Shown here one piece after another: positions 23,844 to 35,640 of a DNA stretch of 64,000 nucleotides (positions are counted from its first letter, which is position 1; every line of letters starts with the position of its first letter). The DNA is from Hydractinia symbiolongicarpus (Eukaryota; Cnidaria; Hydrozoa; Anthoathecata; Hydractiniidae): positions 18,471,650 to 18,535,649 of the forward strand of contig NC_079887.1 of the NCBI RefSeq assembly GCF_029227915.1, read 5' to 3'. The notes beneath the pieces were generated by a model. The model was given only the letters and a program-made list of their open reading frames with translations. It did no database searches and was not told the DNA's origin. A program made the position numbers and the translations under genes.

Positions 23844-25405
23844 GTCCAGGGACTTATGTTCTTTGCGCGTTCTTCAGTAGAAATGGAATTGATAACCTCT
23901 CTGCTATTTGATATGAACTTTGTGAGGCGGAAGCCACCTTTGCTGCAAATTTGTATCGTTGATTTGATGATTTTGATGGCTTCTTCGATACTTTTCACGG
24001 ATTTCAAAAGATCGTCGACATAAAAATCCTTCATAATAACTTTCACAGCCTCCTCACCAAATTCACTTTCGTTGTCTGTTCCACTTCTTTTCAGGGCATA
24101 GTTGGAACAACTTGGGGAGGAATTTCCACCGCATATATGGACAGTCATGCGATGATCTACCAAATCTTTAGAGGTATCCCCATCAGGCCACCAAAGGTAT
24201 CGCAAATAATCCCGTTGATTCGGCGGCACCTTAACCTGATAGAACATGGACTCGATATCCGCCATAAACGCTACTGGTTCCAACCGGAATCTACACAGAA
24301 TTCCAACTAGCAGATTTGTCATATCTGGGCCTTGCATGAGTCGTCCGTTCAGGGAGACGCCTTTGTATGTAGCAGTACAATCAAATACTACTCTGATCTT
24401 CCCAGGCTTACGCGGATGATAAACTCCATGGTGGGGAATATACCACACATGACCAGGTTCCCTTTCAACTTCCTGCTCTGGAACCATCTCCGCGAAACCT
24501 TGGGTCGTCAGGTTGTTCATGAACGTGAGGTAATCCTCTTTGAAGATCGAATTACTTTCAAGCTTCTTCTTGATCCATTTCAGCCTTGCCAAGGCCTGAC
24601 ATTTATTATTTGGAAATGGAAGTTGGTTTATTAAAGGCAGCGGGAGTTGATATTTTCCATTTACAAATTTTACTTCCTTTTCCATTAGTGATAAAAATTT
24701 TTGGTCGTGAATGGATACGTAATCACTTTTAATATTCTTGAATGCGTTCATTTCTGAAAAATCAGCATCGTACATTCTTTTCAGCATCCCCTCAATTGTT
24801 ACATCCCGTAATTCATCTTGTTGAATTAGGTGAAGTGCAGCAACTTTGTCAGTGGAGGAATCTTTCACAGCAATTCTGTTGCATCGAATTTTCTGCTTCT
24901 CCCCTTTGCGACGAAGCACAGGTCCGACAAGACTCCATTCCAACCTTGTTTTTAACCCATATGGTCCATTTCCATCGGATGGAATTACCTTTATCGGTTC
25001 TAGCGCTTGTGGGCAATTGGCTCCAATAAGCAAACCAATCGGTATTCCAGGATCGTATTTGTGAAAGGAATGCTTTATATGTCGCAAATGAGGCCATTCA
25101 GCAACTTTCTCGCGAGTAGGTATTTCCATGGGATCTATTGGAAGATGTCTGTAACAACTCTGTATTGTTACTTTGAAATCTCGTGTAATGGGCTCTACCA
25201 TCAAGCCGGTTATTAGAGAAGAATCTTCACGACTCTCGCTTGTGAGAGTGTTCACGACGATCGTCGACGAAATACCGGTTAAATTCAAGCGATGAACGAT
25301 TTCATCGGTTATGAACGTACCCTGACTGCAATTATCCAACATAGCATAGGTGGTGATTGACTCAGCAGACTTTGGATGCGACAACACCACAGGCACTACA
25401 GACAT
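23840..25405 (-). pseudogene. BEL-B protease and reverse transcriptase
   Basis: 521 codons. The protease active site is the Pao-type AMLDNCSQGTFI near the N terminus. The RT shows GKIRVVFDCTATYKG, the motif A region VAFMADIESMFYQVKVP, and an intact catalytic box FYVDDLLKSV, so this RT retains its key aspartates. The frame is offset from the zinc-knuckle segment upstream, so the Gag-Pol reading needs a correction near 25440. Confidence 0.92.
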
Positions 25406-25416
25406 GCTGATGATTT

Positions 25417-25770
25417 CTACGTTGTTATCTGTCTTGCAACAAACAGATTTCTTCGTTCTTGCAAATGCATTTGAGATTTCAGGCTCCTCTTATTTTCCTT
25501 GTCGTTCTTGTTGGTCCTCTTTGGTCGGATGAAACCATGCAAAATCGTTGGGTGCCTCTTTTTGCACGTCTTGCAAGACAATTTGTTTTCGCAATTTCTT
25601 GCTTGGTGATTGCTGGTAATTGGTTCCAAACACGCGAAACAAAGCTTCTTCTCCCAAACAAATTTGTTTCTTTCCTCTACGTCTATTTTCATTATTTTTC
25701 GACAATCTTCCAATTTATGTTTGTTCGAACAGTAGAGACATCTCTGGTGACGCCCGTCAGGTTTGTTTTA
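25417..25770 (-). pseudogene. BEL-B Gag zinc-knuckle region
   Basis: In this frame RCLYCSNKHKLEDCRKI (C-x2-C-x4-H-x4-C) gives one zinc knuckle, followed by CFACLEPITSNHQARNC and a cysteine-rich CKTCKKRHPTILHG. This is the typical Pao Gag C-terminal zinc array that binds RNA. It is frameshifted against the main gag frame at about 25755. Confidence 0.85.
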
Positions 25771-26729
25771 AGTTTGGGTGGATCTTTCTTGTTTTTCACG
25801 TCATTATCCTTTTTATTCTTCAATTCACTGATGGCTTCTCTAGAGTAGAGGGGATCATTTTCAAGCGTTGTCTCTTGCTCCATGAAGTCAACAAAATCCC
25901 TCAGCTCCGCTTCGTGATGGTTTTTCCGACGGACGTTGAGAACCGTCCGATTCCATCTTTGTTGCAAGGCTTGTGGGAGCTTTGATTGAAGTTGTCTGAG
26001 GACTTCTGGAGAGTTTAGTTCGCTTTTTATTTGTCTCTCCAAACCACCGTAGCATTTTATGAGGAACGTATAGAACTTTCTGAACGCTTCAGAATCACCA
26101 GCACGGAGAGTGGGCCATTCTCTGAGCTCCTTTCTGTAGGCATTTGCAATTCTGAATTGATCACCGTAGGTTTTCTTCAGAAGATCCTTTGCTCTTGAGT
26201 AGCAATGTTCTGATGTATCATATATACAGCTTTTGATCAATTCTTTTGGCTCACCAGTTGTGTAATTGATCAGGCGAGTCAATCGACCTTTATTACTTTT
26301 GATCTTGGTCTCAACAACTGCTTCAAATGTGGTCATGAAGTATTGGAAGTCAAGCACATTTCCATCAAATGGGTCAATTTTGATGTCTGATGCACTTTGC
26401 TGTAGCAGTAATTCGCATAACACCCTTTCTGTGTTATTTCCAAATGGGTTTGGAGATTCCTGCTCATTGTTAATGTTCCAGTCTTTGTTAACATCAACTG
26501 AATTATCGACCACTTGCGATTGCGCGGTGTTTTGTAGCACATCAGGAAGAAATTTGGGAATTTTCTTTACCAACTTTGGATGACTTCTAGCGCCTTCATA
26601 ACCGGAGCCAATGACACCTATACAACCATGATTCACCCAAGATTGGCACTTCGCATATGAGCGGATTTGTTCATCATCCGTGTCCAATGGTCTTGAGAAA
26701 TGACTTTTTTCATCTTCGTCCTTGGCTTC
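25692..26729 (-). pseudogene. BEL-B Gag, central part
   Basis: 331 codons with the conserved Pao Gag (DUF1759-type) text: IKIDPFDGNVLDFQYFMTTF, RLTRLINYTTGEPKELI and YGDQFRIANAYRKELREWP. The true reading extends upstream through an in-frame TAA at 26730-26732 into the coiled-coil part. It forms the particle shell in these elements. Confidence 0.88.
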
Positions 26730-27411
26730 TTAATATATGCTGAGTTTTGCTTCTGCCAAAGCAAACTGCTCTTTAAGCTCCAATCTTTTCATGCTTGCTT
26801 CAGCTTCCAGTTTTGCTTCTAAAAATGACGCCTTTGTCTTCAGTTGCGCTAACTCAGCCTTTTGATCCGCAGCACGACTACGCAAGGAAGATACTTGCGA
26901 ACGACCTGAAGATCTTGTCTCTTTCGAACGTGTCGAGGGCGATCCGTGCGATCTATGCGACTTTCCAACTGACTTCGGGTGAATAATAACATCAGCTTTT
27001 AGGCTGGTAGTTGCCCGATCAACAACGGGGAACTTATGATTTAGAAGTTGTGAATCCAAGAGCGTCATCTCTCAACAGAGCATTTGTGTTTTCGTCAGCG
27101 TGAAGCTTTGATTTTTCATACTGGTTCCACGCCCATTCATTTCTTTTTAGCCAATCATTACAATGATGCTGAAAGAGTCGAACCCTATCCTCAAGTCTAG
27201 TCAATTCTGCATTTAAATCTTCCTTCAGTTCTTCTGAATTCGCTAATGCCATACATTCATGGCTGTAAGCTTTAAATTCAGACAGTTTTACGCCAAGGAT
27301 GTCCACGTTGTTAAAGATGAAGGCATAATTTTCATCCGATAAGGCAATATCCATTTCTGCAATCAGTCGATCAATCTCAAGGAGCACCTTTCGCTTGAAT
27401 GATTCCTTCAA
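26730..27411 (-). pseudogene. BEL-B Gag, N-terminal coiled-coil part
   Basis: Starts at ATG about 27411 (MKESFKRKVLLEIDRL), is helical and charged, and passes through a frameshift at about 27040-27068. It continues into a serine/arginine stretch and a coiled coil (LAQLKTKASFLEAKLEAEAS), ending at the in-frame TAA at 26730. The lesion pattern matches the rest of the element. Confidence 0.75.
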
Positions 27412-27483
27412 GGAATATATATTCCTTTCCCTTGCTAGTCATTTTCTTGGTCCGAGCAAGTGGGAGAGTATCTGAATAAGACA

Positions 27484-28395
27484 TGATATGACGGAAATAA
27501 CGTCACCAAGACTACAGCAGCTTGAACCAAGCAGAACCAAATGAACGTTGGTTGGAGAACACGAGACAAAGAATTGCCTCACAACAGCACAGGACGACGG
27601 GAATACCAAGATTGCAGCACGTCGAAATGTGGATATGACGGAGATAACGTCACCAAGACTACAGCAGCTTGAACCAAGCAAAACCAAATGAACGTTGGTT
27701 GAAGAACACGAGACAAACAAATTGCCTCACTACAGCACAGGACGACGGGAATACCAAGATTGCAGCACGTCGAAATGTGGATATGACGGAGATAACGTCA
27801 CCAAGACTACAGCAGCTTGAACCAATCAGAACTAAATGAACGTTGGTTGGAGAACACGAGACAGACAAATTGCCTCACTACATCACAGGACGACGGGAAT
27901 ACCAAGATTGCAGCACGTCGAAATGTGGATATGACGGAGATAACGTCACCAAGACTACAGCAGCTTGAACCAAGCAGAACCAAATGAACGTTGGTTGAAG
28001 AACACGAGACAAACAAATTGCCTCACTACAGCACAGGACGACGGGAATACCAAGATTGCAGCACGTCGAAATGTGGATATGACGGAGATAACGTCACCAA
28101 GACTACAGCAGCTTGAACCAAGCAGAACCAAATGAACGTTGGTTGAAGAACACGAGACAAACAAATTGCCTCACTACAGCACAGAACGACGGGAATACCA
28201 AGATTGCAGCACGTCGAAATGTGGATATGACGGAGATAACGTCACCAAGACTACAGCAGCTTGAACCAAGAAGAACCAAATGAACGTTGGTTGAAGAACA
28301 CGAGACAAACAAATTGCCTCACTACAGCACAGGACGACGGGAATACCAAGATTACAGCACGTCGAAATGTGGATATGATGGAGATAAGGTGACGT
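27484..28395 (-). repeat. 148-bp tandem repeat in the BEL-B leader, 6 copies plus a partial
   Basis: The phrase GGATATGACGGAGATAACGT recurs at 148-bp steps (about 27483, 27631, 27779, 27927, 28075, 28223, 28371) with few differences. The array occupies the leader between the 5' LTR and the gag start. Because 148 is not a multiple of three it cannot encode a repeated peptide in a single frame, so the many open frames here are not genes. Confidence 0.95.
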
Positions 28396-28612
28396 CAGGG
28401 GTTTGGTGACCAGGCGTGAAATAAAAACGAAGGATGTTTTAGTCGCTGACTTCTGTTTCGGATAAACTAAAAGAAAATTGTTGTATTTGCTCACCGAAAT
28501 ATCTTTTTGCTTTCTTTGATGATCATCTTTTTGTCGAGAGTAAATTCTTCTTATCACGTCCTGTACCACGTATAAATTTTCTCGAACCACTACTACAGCA
28601 AGTTTACTACTA

Positions 28613-28923
28613 TGTTACTGCGCGTTGTTGTTCGGTTCACATAAAAAGACAGAATTTTGTAAGATTCAACAGTTTCTTTCCAATAATAAAGTACAAATCC
28701 TCAAAATCCGTAGTAAACTGTTCTCGCTGTTCACAACGCTAAGCAACTGTTTTACACAGAAATACAACTCTTTTTATACACAAAAGTGACACAAAAACAT
28801 AACAATTACTGCACAGCTACGATACGCACGACTAACACACACAATGACATTAGCGCACCACAAGGGACAACTCATACACAAACTATAATTGTCTCTAAAC
28901 GAAATCCCATAGGGGCCATTTCA
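28613..28923 (-). repeat. BEL-B 5' LTR
   Basis: 311 bp, partner of 20996-21308. It carries the element promoter by position. Confidence 0.95.
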
Positions 28924-29290
28924 GGTAGTTAAAGATTTTCTCTTCGAGAGACAAATAATACATTCGATGGAGCGCAAAATTTTAATTATGGCCAATCGCA
29001 CTTGGAGGTTTGTTCAAAAGGTAATTATAAATTTTACATGGCTAGTGTGGCCACGACATAAATTGGCGCGCAAGAGCTAACGAACTTCTTATCACAACGA
29101 ATTGCGAAGTTGTCTGCACACACACATTTCAGTTCATTATCTGTAAGTAAGAATTTGGATATTATTTGTTTGCATTAATTTGTGTATTTATCTATCTTTT
29201 GTATGTATTTTCTTAGTGCAAAATTGTTTTTGTTTACCTAAGTTATGACAGTAAAGTAAATGAAGTACCTCATTTCCTTTACCAAGAAGT

Positions 29291-29461
29291 TTGGCAGATT
29301 TAAAACGTTGGAAAACAACTGAATTGCGTCAATTTTTACTTTATACAGGTCCTTTTGCTTTGCGTAGTGTGTTAGATGATCGTACGTTTATCCATTTCTT
29401 ATCCCTTTGTGTTGGGATGAGGATGTTGTTGGATATGAAAAAGTTTTGTGTCTTATTATGA
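29291..29461 (+). pseudogene. Transposase-like fragment of the AACGTT element
   Basis: 56 codons read LADLKRWKTTELRQFLLY, then TGPFALRSVLDDRTFIHF and LSLCVGMRMLLD before a TGA. The text strongly resembles a conserved block (RWKATE-RQFLLYTGP) that I recall from transposase-domain proteins of cnidarian and fish DNA transposons. It is the only legible coding piece of the element that BEL-B interrupts. The rest of 28929-31110 shows no further coding match. Confidence 0.55.
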
Positions 29462-31142
29462 CCATATTTTTTAGAATATACCCTGTTTTTTTCTAATGTA
29501 AATTTAATACCATTTTTTCTATAGTTGCAGGTTTTTTAAGAAAATAATGGTACATGCTCAGGTCAAGTGTTAGATGTGCTTTTGTGTGTACTGTATCAGT
29601 CAAATCTTCTTCCTTTTCACCTAGAGTTCAAGATGAAAGTACTTTCAAGATTGTCAAAATTGAACAATTATTACTTCATAAAAACAATCAATCAAATTGA
29701 AATGAAGATAATGCAGTAAAAATAGATATAGTAGAAACTGTCGAAAAACTCAACGAGATAGAAGAAAAACTTAAGATGCACCATACTGCCATCTTTTTGT
29801 AACTTCAAGTCATTATTCGCGGTAACAATGAAAGGTTTTAGGAAACGTTTTTGCACATTTCGATGGAACATTTCCGTGGTTAAGCACATACCCTTGCCAA
29901 TAAGTGTTAAATACCCTCTTCTATCAATATCCTTATTAAATTTTAGCCGAAAAAAGCTTTGCTAGTGAGTTTATTATGTTTCTTGACATGTTGTCAACTA
30001 AATATAGATTACATTTGTTTATAGGCTTATGGCTAACAGCTTACAGTATGGTAATCGAATTGAACTATAATCGGTGATCATGACGCACATTAAAATAGAG
30101 CAGATCGAGCAAATGGGGTCGGAAACAACAGTAAATACAGACATTTTATGTACATATTTAAAGACATTATTTAATCATATTTTTATGACCATTTCAAGAT
30201 AATTTTTAACCATATTTTATATGCATATTTGAAAGCATTTTTGATTTCCGTCAGCGAAGGCGGAATCTTTAAAATCGCCTGAGGAGATAGATAGAGAGAT
30301 AGAGAGAGCGCAGCTAGGCTGGACGCCCGAAACTTACCCAGGCTAAATATTTTTTTCTGAGAACGAGGCTAAAATGAGTTTTAAGCCAATAAGAATCCTA
30401 ACAGTGCAACAGATTGTTTTATTATCCAATGAACAATACTTTATTTTAAACTTTATATGCTATCGAAAGTTAAAGCTCGTGCAGTGTAGCATAATGAAGA
30501 TCGTCTTATAATGCGCCATCTTTGATGTTACGTCATTTCTTTCTGTACTATTTTGCAAGCACGTAGACTAAAGCTATATTCAGCAGAGCGTAATTAATTA
30601 TTCATTAATTTTATTTTTTATTTATTGAGTTGTATTTTAACATTGCAGGTTAGTTACAATAATAATTGAGAATACTCAATAATTTGTTTACCCCATAATT
30701 CTCCGTTTTCAAGATCAACTTCAAATTTTAAAATCTTTTAGGCTAATGGCGGAAATCTTTAAGCCCCTGGGCTTCTTGTTTAAATATATGTTTTGCATAT
30801 ATTTAAAGATAATATATTTTTTTTCAGAATTGTTTTTTCATAGACTCCTTTATTTCCTAAAGTAAAGTTTTGCAAGTAACGTCGCATACGAACTTTGGAG
30901 AGTGATTCAACGTAATGATAACGTTAAAATAACGTCGCAAACGAAAAGGTTATATTAACGTTTATTTAACGTACGTTAATACAACGTTATATGAACGTTT
31001 AAATAACGTTTTTGATAACGTTATTTTAACGTTTAATTTTGACGTCAAATTTGTTTCCAAGATCCCTTCTTTTAACGTTATTCTAACGTTACGAATGGAC
31101 GTTAATTTAAAGTTAAAATAACGTTGTTGTGCCCACTAGGAC

Positions 31143-31405
31143 AGTGGACTCCGGGTAACTCGAACACCGGTTAACTGAAACTTTTATTAGCTCATACTGT
31201 TTTCTACGGTCCCTTGGACGTTTCTTAATACTTCCTTATAAAAACTGCTCGTTAACTCGAACCCCGGAAACTCGAACATTCGTATTCTCGAACCACTTTT
31301 TGGTCCCCCTGAAGTTAATTTCTTCGGATAACTCGAACTTTTTAGTGTCTAAGTTCCCCCTGAAGTTAATTTCTTCGGATAACTCGAACTTTTTAGTGTC
31401 TAAGT
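31143..31405. repeat. Tigger-like transposon end with a 51-bp duplication
   Basis: Begins CAGTGGACTCCGGGTAACTC and continues with several TAACTCGAAC motifs, a pattern typical of Tigger/pogo ends. A segment around CCCCCTGAAGTTAATTTC is duplicated in tandem (about 31304-31404). No matching opposite end was found nearby. Confidence 0.6.
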
Positions 31406-31653
31406 AGAAAATAAATGTTCAAAAAATGAATACTTGTATGTAATGTAGCCAGATATTTATCACAGATTTGTACAAAAATAAAAATTGTTCTTTACATGTT
31501 ATTCAACATTTTTCCCGTTTTGGACTTCAACTTTCTCTTGTTCAATTATTTTGTCGCTATCACAATAGAAAGAAAGATATTCTATTGTTTTTAATTTAGC
31601 TACCCATTTGGCAATTGTGTAAAAATACTCAATTATAAATAATTCAAAACTGG

Positions 31654-32333
31654 TACAGTATACTCTCGTTCGTTAAGTAGGTCGCTCAATGGAGCTAGAA
31701 GAAACGTCCTACTTAATCGAATCTCCTTGTAAGTAAGATTTTCATAAAATGGCTCAATTTGTCTTAGTTATCGAGATAATTTCAAAATTTTTGTAAAACT
31801 CAATCTAGAGGACTCACTAAACACAGCTTATAAACAAGACACAATGATATTCGGGTTTACTTTTTATATTGCATTCAAAACAAGACAAATTGCTTAGAGC
31901 AAGGGGGTTTAAACCTCTCTTTTAACCTCCTTACCTAGAATGAGCTGTTACTTCATTTCCCACCAATCTGGAAACTTTGACCGTTAACGATTTTAGTACA
32001 GCCGTATCAATCGTCATAGAGTAGTTCATCACGATGTCAATGGCATCAAGTAATTGAGATGTGGTTGGTTTCTCCAAAACAGGAGCTGCAACTAGATTAT
32101 CACCTTCCTCTGATGAAATGATTGCATAGGACATCCAGTCCTACTTAAGCGGAGTTTTTGCTACAAGGGGCCAAAGAAAGTGTAATACTTAGCGAGTGTC
32201 CTACTTATCCAGGGTCCGATTTAAGCGTAGTTTTTTGCTTGAAAAGGTTTCGCAAGTTCAAGGGAGCAAAAAAGTGTACTATATAGGGGGCGTCCTACTT
32301 ATCCGAGGTCTGATCTAACGAGAGTATACTGTA
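31654..32333. mobile_element. Deletion derivative of a Tigger-type transposon
   Basis: Perfect 17-bp terminal inverted repeats TACAGTATACTCTCGTT at 31654-31670 and 32317-32333. They include a TA at each outer end that fits the TA target duplication of the Tc1/mariner-pogo group. The interior keeps the last part of the transposase on the minus strand (31931-32134). Confidence 0.85.
31931..32134 (-). pseudogene. Tigger transposase C-terminal fragment
   Basis: 67 codons (KPTTSQLLDAIDIVMNYSM, LTVKVSRLVGNEVTAHSR) that match the acidic-helical C terminus of Tigger-type transposases. All catalytic residues are absent. Confirmed by its position inside matching terminal repeats. Confidence 0.65.
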
Positions 32334-33221
32334 TCTATAACAGACTGATTTATCCTTTGGCTCTACTGTGTTGTCGTTTCTCAAAGTTTTCAGGTGAAAA
32401 TTCACTGATGTTTATGCAAAAAACATCAAATTTTTATTACTTTACGAATATTTTTAATATACAAACATTCTTAATGTTTGTTCAAGACTTCTTTCGTACC
32501 ATAATAGCTGTTACACGTAAAATCGAATAATAGTGAGAACCTTTAATGGAGCAAAACAAGCCAGTCGGTCTGATCTTCAAAATCAACACCGGCATCGTGA
32601 ACTTTTATCAAGCAGCCATGCCGCAGCGCAGTTCGCCTCTCCTTTAAAGAGGCACAGTGAACATAAAAAGTTCTTGCAGAACAAACTGCAACTTAAGTAG
32701 TTACTCTGATAATTGTTTTTTTCTTTATACGCCTGTTCGAGGTAAATGTAGATTTCATTTTTGGAATAACCTTCTGACCAAATCAAGAAGAATGAAATAT
32801 AAAATGTGAAATGTGGAGTAAAACTATAGAATTGTTTGCATTTACTTATTCCTTACGAATAAGTAAATAGTGGAAATGTGCTAACGTCGTGTAACAATTA
32901 AACGATCAAATAAATAAGTAAAGAAAGACTTTGAAAACTTACTATTTCCCAAAATTTACACCTAAAAATGGAACAAAATTAAATTAGTATGTAGTTACTT
33001 AAAAGCATTGATTTAAAATCGATCTTGACATATAAACTCACCTAATATTGGCTGTATTGTTTTTCAAGGTGAACATTTTCTCTGCATCTGCTGCGTGATA
33101 TGGTATGGTCGAATCAAGTACACCTAAAAAAACATAATGCTGGCGACAAAAAAATACTATGCGCGAAATATTTCGGAGCAATATGTGAGCAAATTGGGGG
33201 GCGCGAAATTAAAAAGAGACC
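32334..33221. other. No gene recognised
   Basis: AT-rich spacer between two transposon remnants. One 67-codon minus frame at 32583-32786 is unremarkable. Confidence 0.4.
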
Positions 33222-34458
33222 ATACTAGTCCGGGAGCTACCAACGGATCTTTTTATGTCATTTTCCTCAAAAGGTTTGATACTCTCAATCTATTGTTTTT
33301 CAGGTCAGTAATTAAAATTGCTTTGTCAGAGTTTTTAGGGTTCCTCTAGGTTCCAGGGACCAAAATATAACACTCAAAAGACCCTAATAGTAGGCTGTAG
33401 TAGTACTACTATCTTCTGTGATAACAAAAATACAAAATCTAACATAAAATTTGGGTTCCTAGGTCGTGTCAGACTACTAACATAGCACCATAAAAATGGT
33501 TTGTTTTCATGTCATGAGCCTCATGGCTGAAATTTCTCAGGTCCTTAATTTCCCACTTACACCTATGAATACAAAAAATACAAGTCTAACATCAAATTTG
33601 GGTTCATGTCCAAGTCAGACCCCTCAAAAAGGTTTTTTGTAAAAGTAAAAAATATGAATTGATCAGTGGATTAAGGTTTTGTGGACAATTTACAAATTTA
33701 CAATAAAAAATGTATTAAACAAACACATACATTAAAAACATAACAACCCCTAGCAATTGCGTCGATGAAGGCTGTAAGCATAGGCAAGATTATATTATGC
33801 TGGGCATAATATCAGCACTAGGTGTTTGAAACAAAATAACGTTAAGGAGCTTTAGGTGATGATATAACGCTCTTCACACGGCAATTTTTCTAAAAGCTTA
33901 TTTGTGCATTCTGGCAGAAAATCTTGAATTGTCTTTTACATTTACGACAGATTATATCATTAATATTATCAGTTTGCAAAATTGCGATACCCACAACATC
34001 TTGTATTTTTTCGTAAGCTGTTTCTAGGTGCCAATACTTCTGAAAAGTTGACTAAACCGTTTATGTAAGTTTCAGCACACAGCCTACATTCAGCACATCC
34101 ACCATAATTTATGTTGTGTGATATTTTCTTTCTTGTTGCCTCAAAACAAAAATATATATTTACTTGTGATTTTTTGTATTTATTTCTTTTTGTTTAACAC
34201 TAGCTATACTTTATTTCCTAATTTGTTACAAGTTTGTTAAAAGATATCGTTAACACGTGTTTACTTGTCATTGTTGTAATTGTTTGTGCATCTTCAAACC
34301 AAAAGCATCTAGCCAGGTACTCAGCATACACACTACAGTTACATTTGCACCAAGTTTTTCTTTACTTTTTAGCATATGAGAAGTTTTTTAAAAGTATTGT
34401 GTCACAAATAAAAGGTGAGAAGTACCTGTTACTTTGATCGCACGATGCCATTTGAGTT

Positions 34459-34556
34459 ATATTGAAGAAGAACTACTTTGTTCATCACTAACATACTGCC
34501 AAGCAGTGAGCGGGGGCAGTATGTTAGTGATGAACAAAGTAGTTCTTCTTCAATAT
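34459..34556. repeat. Perfect 42-bp fold-back hairpin
   Basis: The arms 34459-34500 and 34515-34556 are exact reverse complements over 42 bases around a 14-nt loop (AAGCAGTGAGCGGG). The arm sequence is part of the SINE seen at 35480-35530, so two SINE segments lie back to back. Confidence 0.97.
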
Positions 34557-34589
34557 GACTTACACGCATTATACTCTATACGCATTATA

Positions 34590-34820
34590 CTTTTGTCTAA
34601 CACCAGAGGACACGATAAAGCACTTTTTAAAAGAAGCTGTAACTTGGATTTGCGAAAGTTCTCATTCACGAATCGTGTAATGACTTTATGGAATTCTTTA
34701 CCTGAGGACACAGTGTCATGTAACACAGTGAATCAATTTAAAATGAAGCTAGACAAATTATGGTCTGATAAAGACCAATTATATTATTATGATCTGGATA
34801 TTACTAATTTCATATATTAG
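34590..34820 (+). pseudogene. LINE ORF2 C-terminal fragment
   Basis: The frame reads LSNTRGHDKALFKRSCNLDL, RKFSFTNRVMTLWNSLPED and VNQFKMKLDKLW before a stop at 34818-34820. This is the end of ORF2 in CR1/L2/Jockey-type LINEs (R.H...LFK.R..LD.RK..F..RV...WNSLP). No RT or endonuclease domain is attached. A 5'-truncated copy with its 3' UTR probably extends to about 35270. Confidence 0.75.
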
Positions 34821-35273
34821 ATAGGGAGGAGTGTCTTTGTGAATGGGGTGTTTAAACAATTTTTTTTTTTTTTTTTAAATTAACTTCACTAATTTCATTA
34901 TTATCATACTCTTTTCAAATTTTATTTATAATCTAAAGCAAAGTTAAATATTTTACCAATTACATTTTAAAAAGTATTAAAAATTTAAAATCATAGTATT
35001 TCATGCCTGGTACACAGATGTATTCGAAATCGCAGTGTAAAAGTATTTACTCAAATTGACTGAGAAGCCTCCTTGTTCAATTGCTTTTAGGTAGCTGCTA
35101 TAAGGTTTATTCAAATCTTATCCATGTTCTTTACCGAGCTTCCATTCTTGTCCAGGGAGTTTATTATTTAATTATTTTTATTTTCTGTTTTTTTTTATCT
35201 ATTTATTATGAGCTGACCCTAGAGGTTGTTGTAACCTGAAATTATTGTCAGAATACATTATACTATACTATAC

Positions 35274-35640
35274 TCGCCCGTCATGATCAGAGGTCTGATC
35301 AGGGTGAAGCATTCTCTGTTGAGAATGAAATACGGATGTGCTATGATAAATATTCACCTATATGTATACACACCATCCGGATAAACATCTGAGTACATCA
35401 CTAACATATTGCCGCACGTAGTGTAGTGGTTTCGTCTGCGGCTCCCAGTTCTGGGGACCGTGGATCGAATCCCGCTCACTGCTTGGCAGTATGTTAGTGT
35501 TGAACAAAGTAGTTCTTCTTCAATATGACTTACACGCATTATACTCGCCCGTCATGATCAGAGGTCTGATCGGGGTAAAGTATTCTCTGTTGAGAATGAA
35601 ATACGGATGTGCTATGATAAATATTCACCTATATCCACTT
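35274..35640 (+). repeat. tRNA-derived SINE, with a second 3' part upstream
   Basis: A tRNA-like head at about 35411-35480 has a perfect A box (TAGTGTAGTGG, 35419-35429) and a consensus B box (GGATCGAATCC, 35462-35472). The body continues to about 35640. Its 3' portion (CGCCCGTCATGATCAGAGGT onward) also occurs at 35277-35365, just upstream, so two copies are joined or a tandem insertion occurred. Confidence 0.75.

Larger units (their letters stand above)
20991..28928 (-). mobile_element. BEL/Pao LTR retrotransposon BEL-B, recent insertion
   Basis: LTRs at 20996-21308 and 28613-28923 appear identical apart from a 2-bp AC difference near their right ends. They are flanked by a perfect 5-bp duplication GGTAG (20991-20995, 28924-28928). 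The order on the minus strand is a 148-bp repeat leader, gag, zinc knuckle, protease, RT, RNase H, integrase. A polypurine tract (TTGAGGGGAGCC, about 21311-21324) abuts the 3' LTR. Despite the young LTRs the coding region has at least five single-base frameshifts and two in-frame stops, so the copy is either non-autonomous or affected by assembly errors. Confidence 0.96.
20305..31140. mobile_element. DNA transposon with AACGTT-rich ends, split by BEL-B
   Basis: The left end reads CCAGTGAGCACATAACGTT (20305 on). The right end (31110-31140) is its inverted relative, with AGTGGGCACAACAACGTT on the complementary strand. Both ends continue for 250-550 bp as degenerate AACGTTATTTTAACGTT repeats. 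BEL-B sits inside between 20991 and 28928. Without it the transposon would be about 2.9 kb. A short transposase-like fragment is legible at 29291-29461. The superfamily is uncertain, perhaps CACTA-like. No target duplication was resolved. Confidence 0.65.

Noticed and set aside
27439-28590. A series of overlapping minus-strand open frames of about 69 codons
   Set aside because: They are the same 148-bp tandem repeat read in successive frames. The spacing is exactly 148 and they encode no recognisable protein.
35411-35480. A functional tRNA gene
   Set aside because: Good internal promoter boxes, but no complete cloverleaf, and the sequence is repeated next door as part of a SINE.
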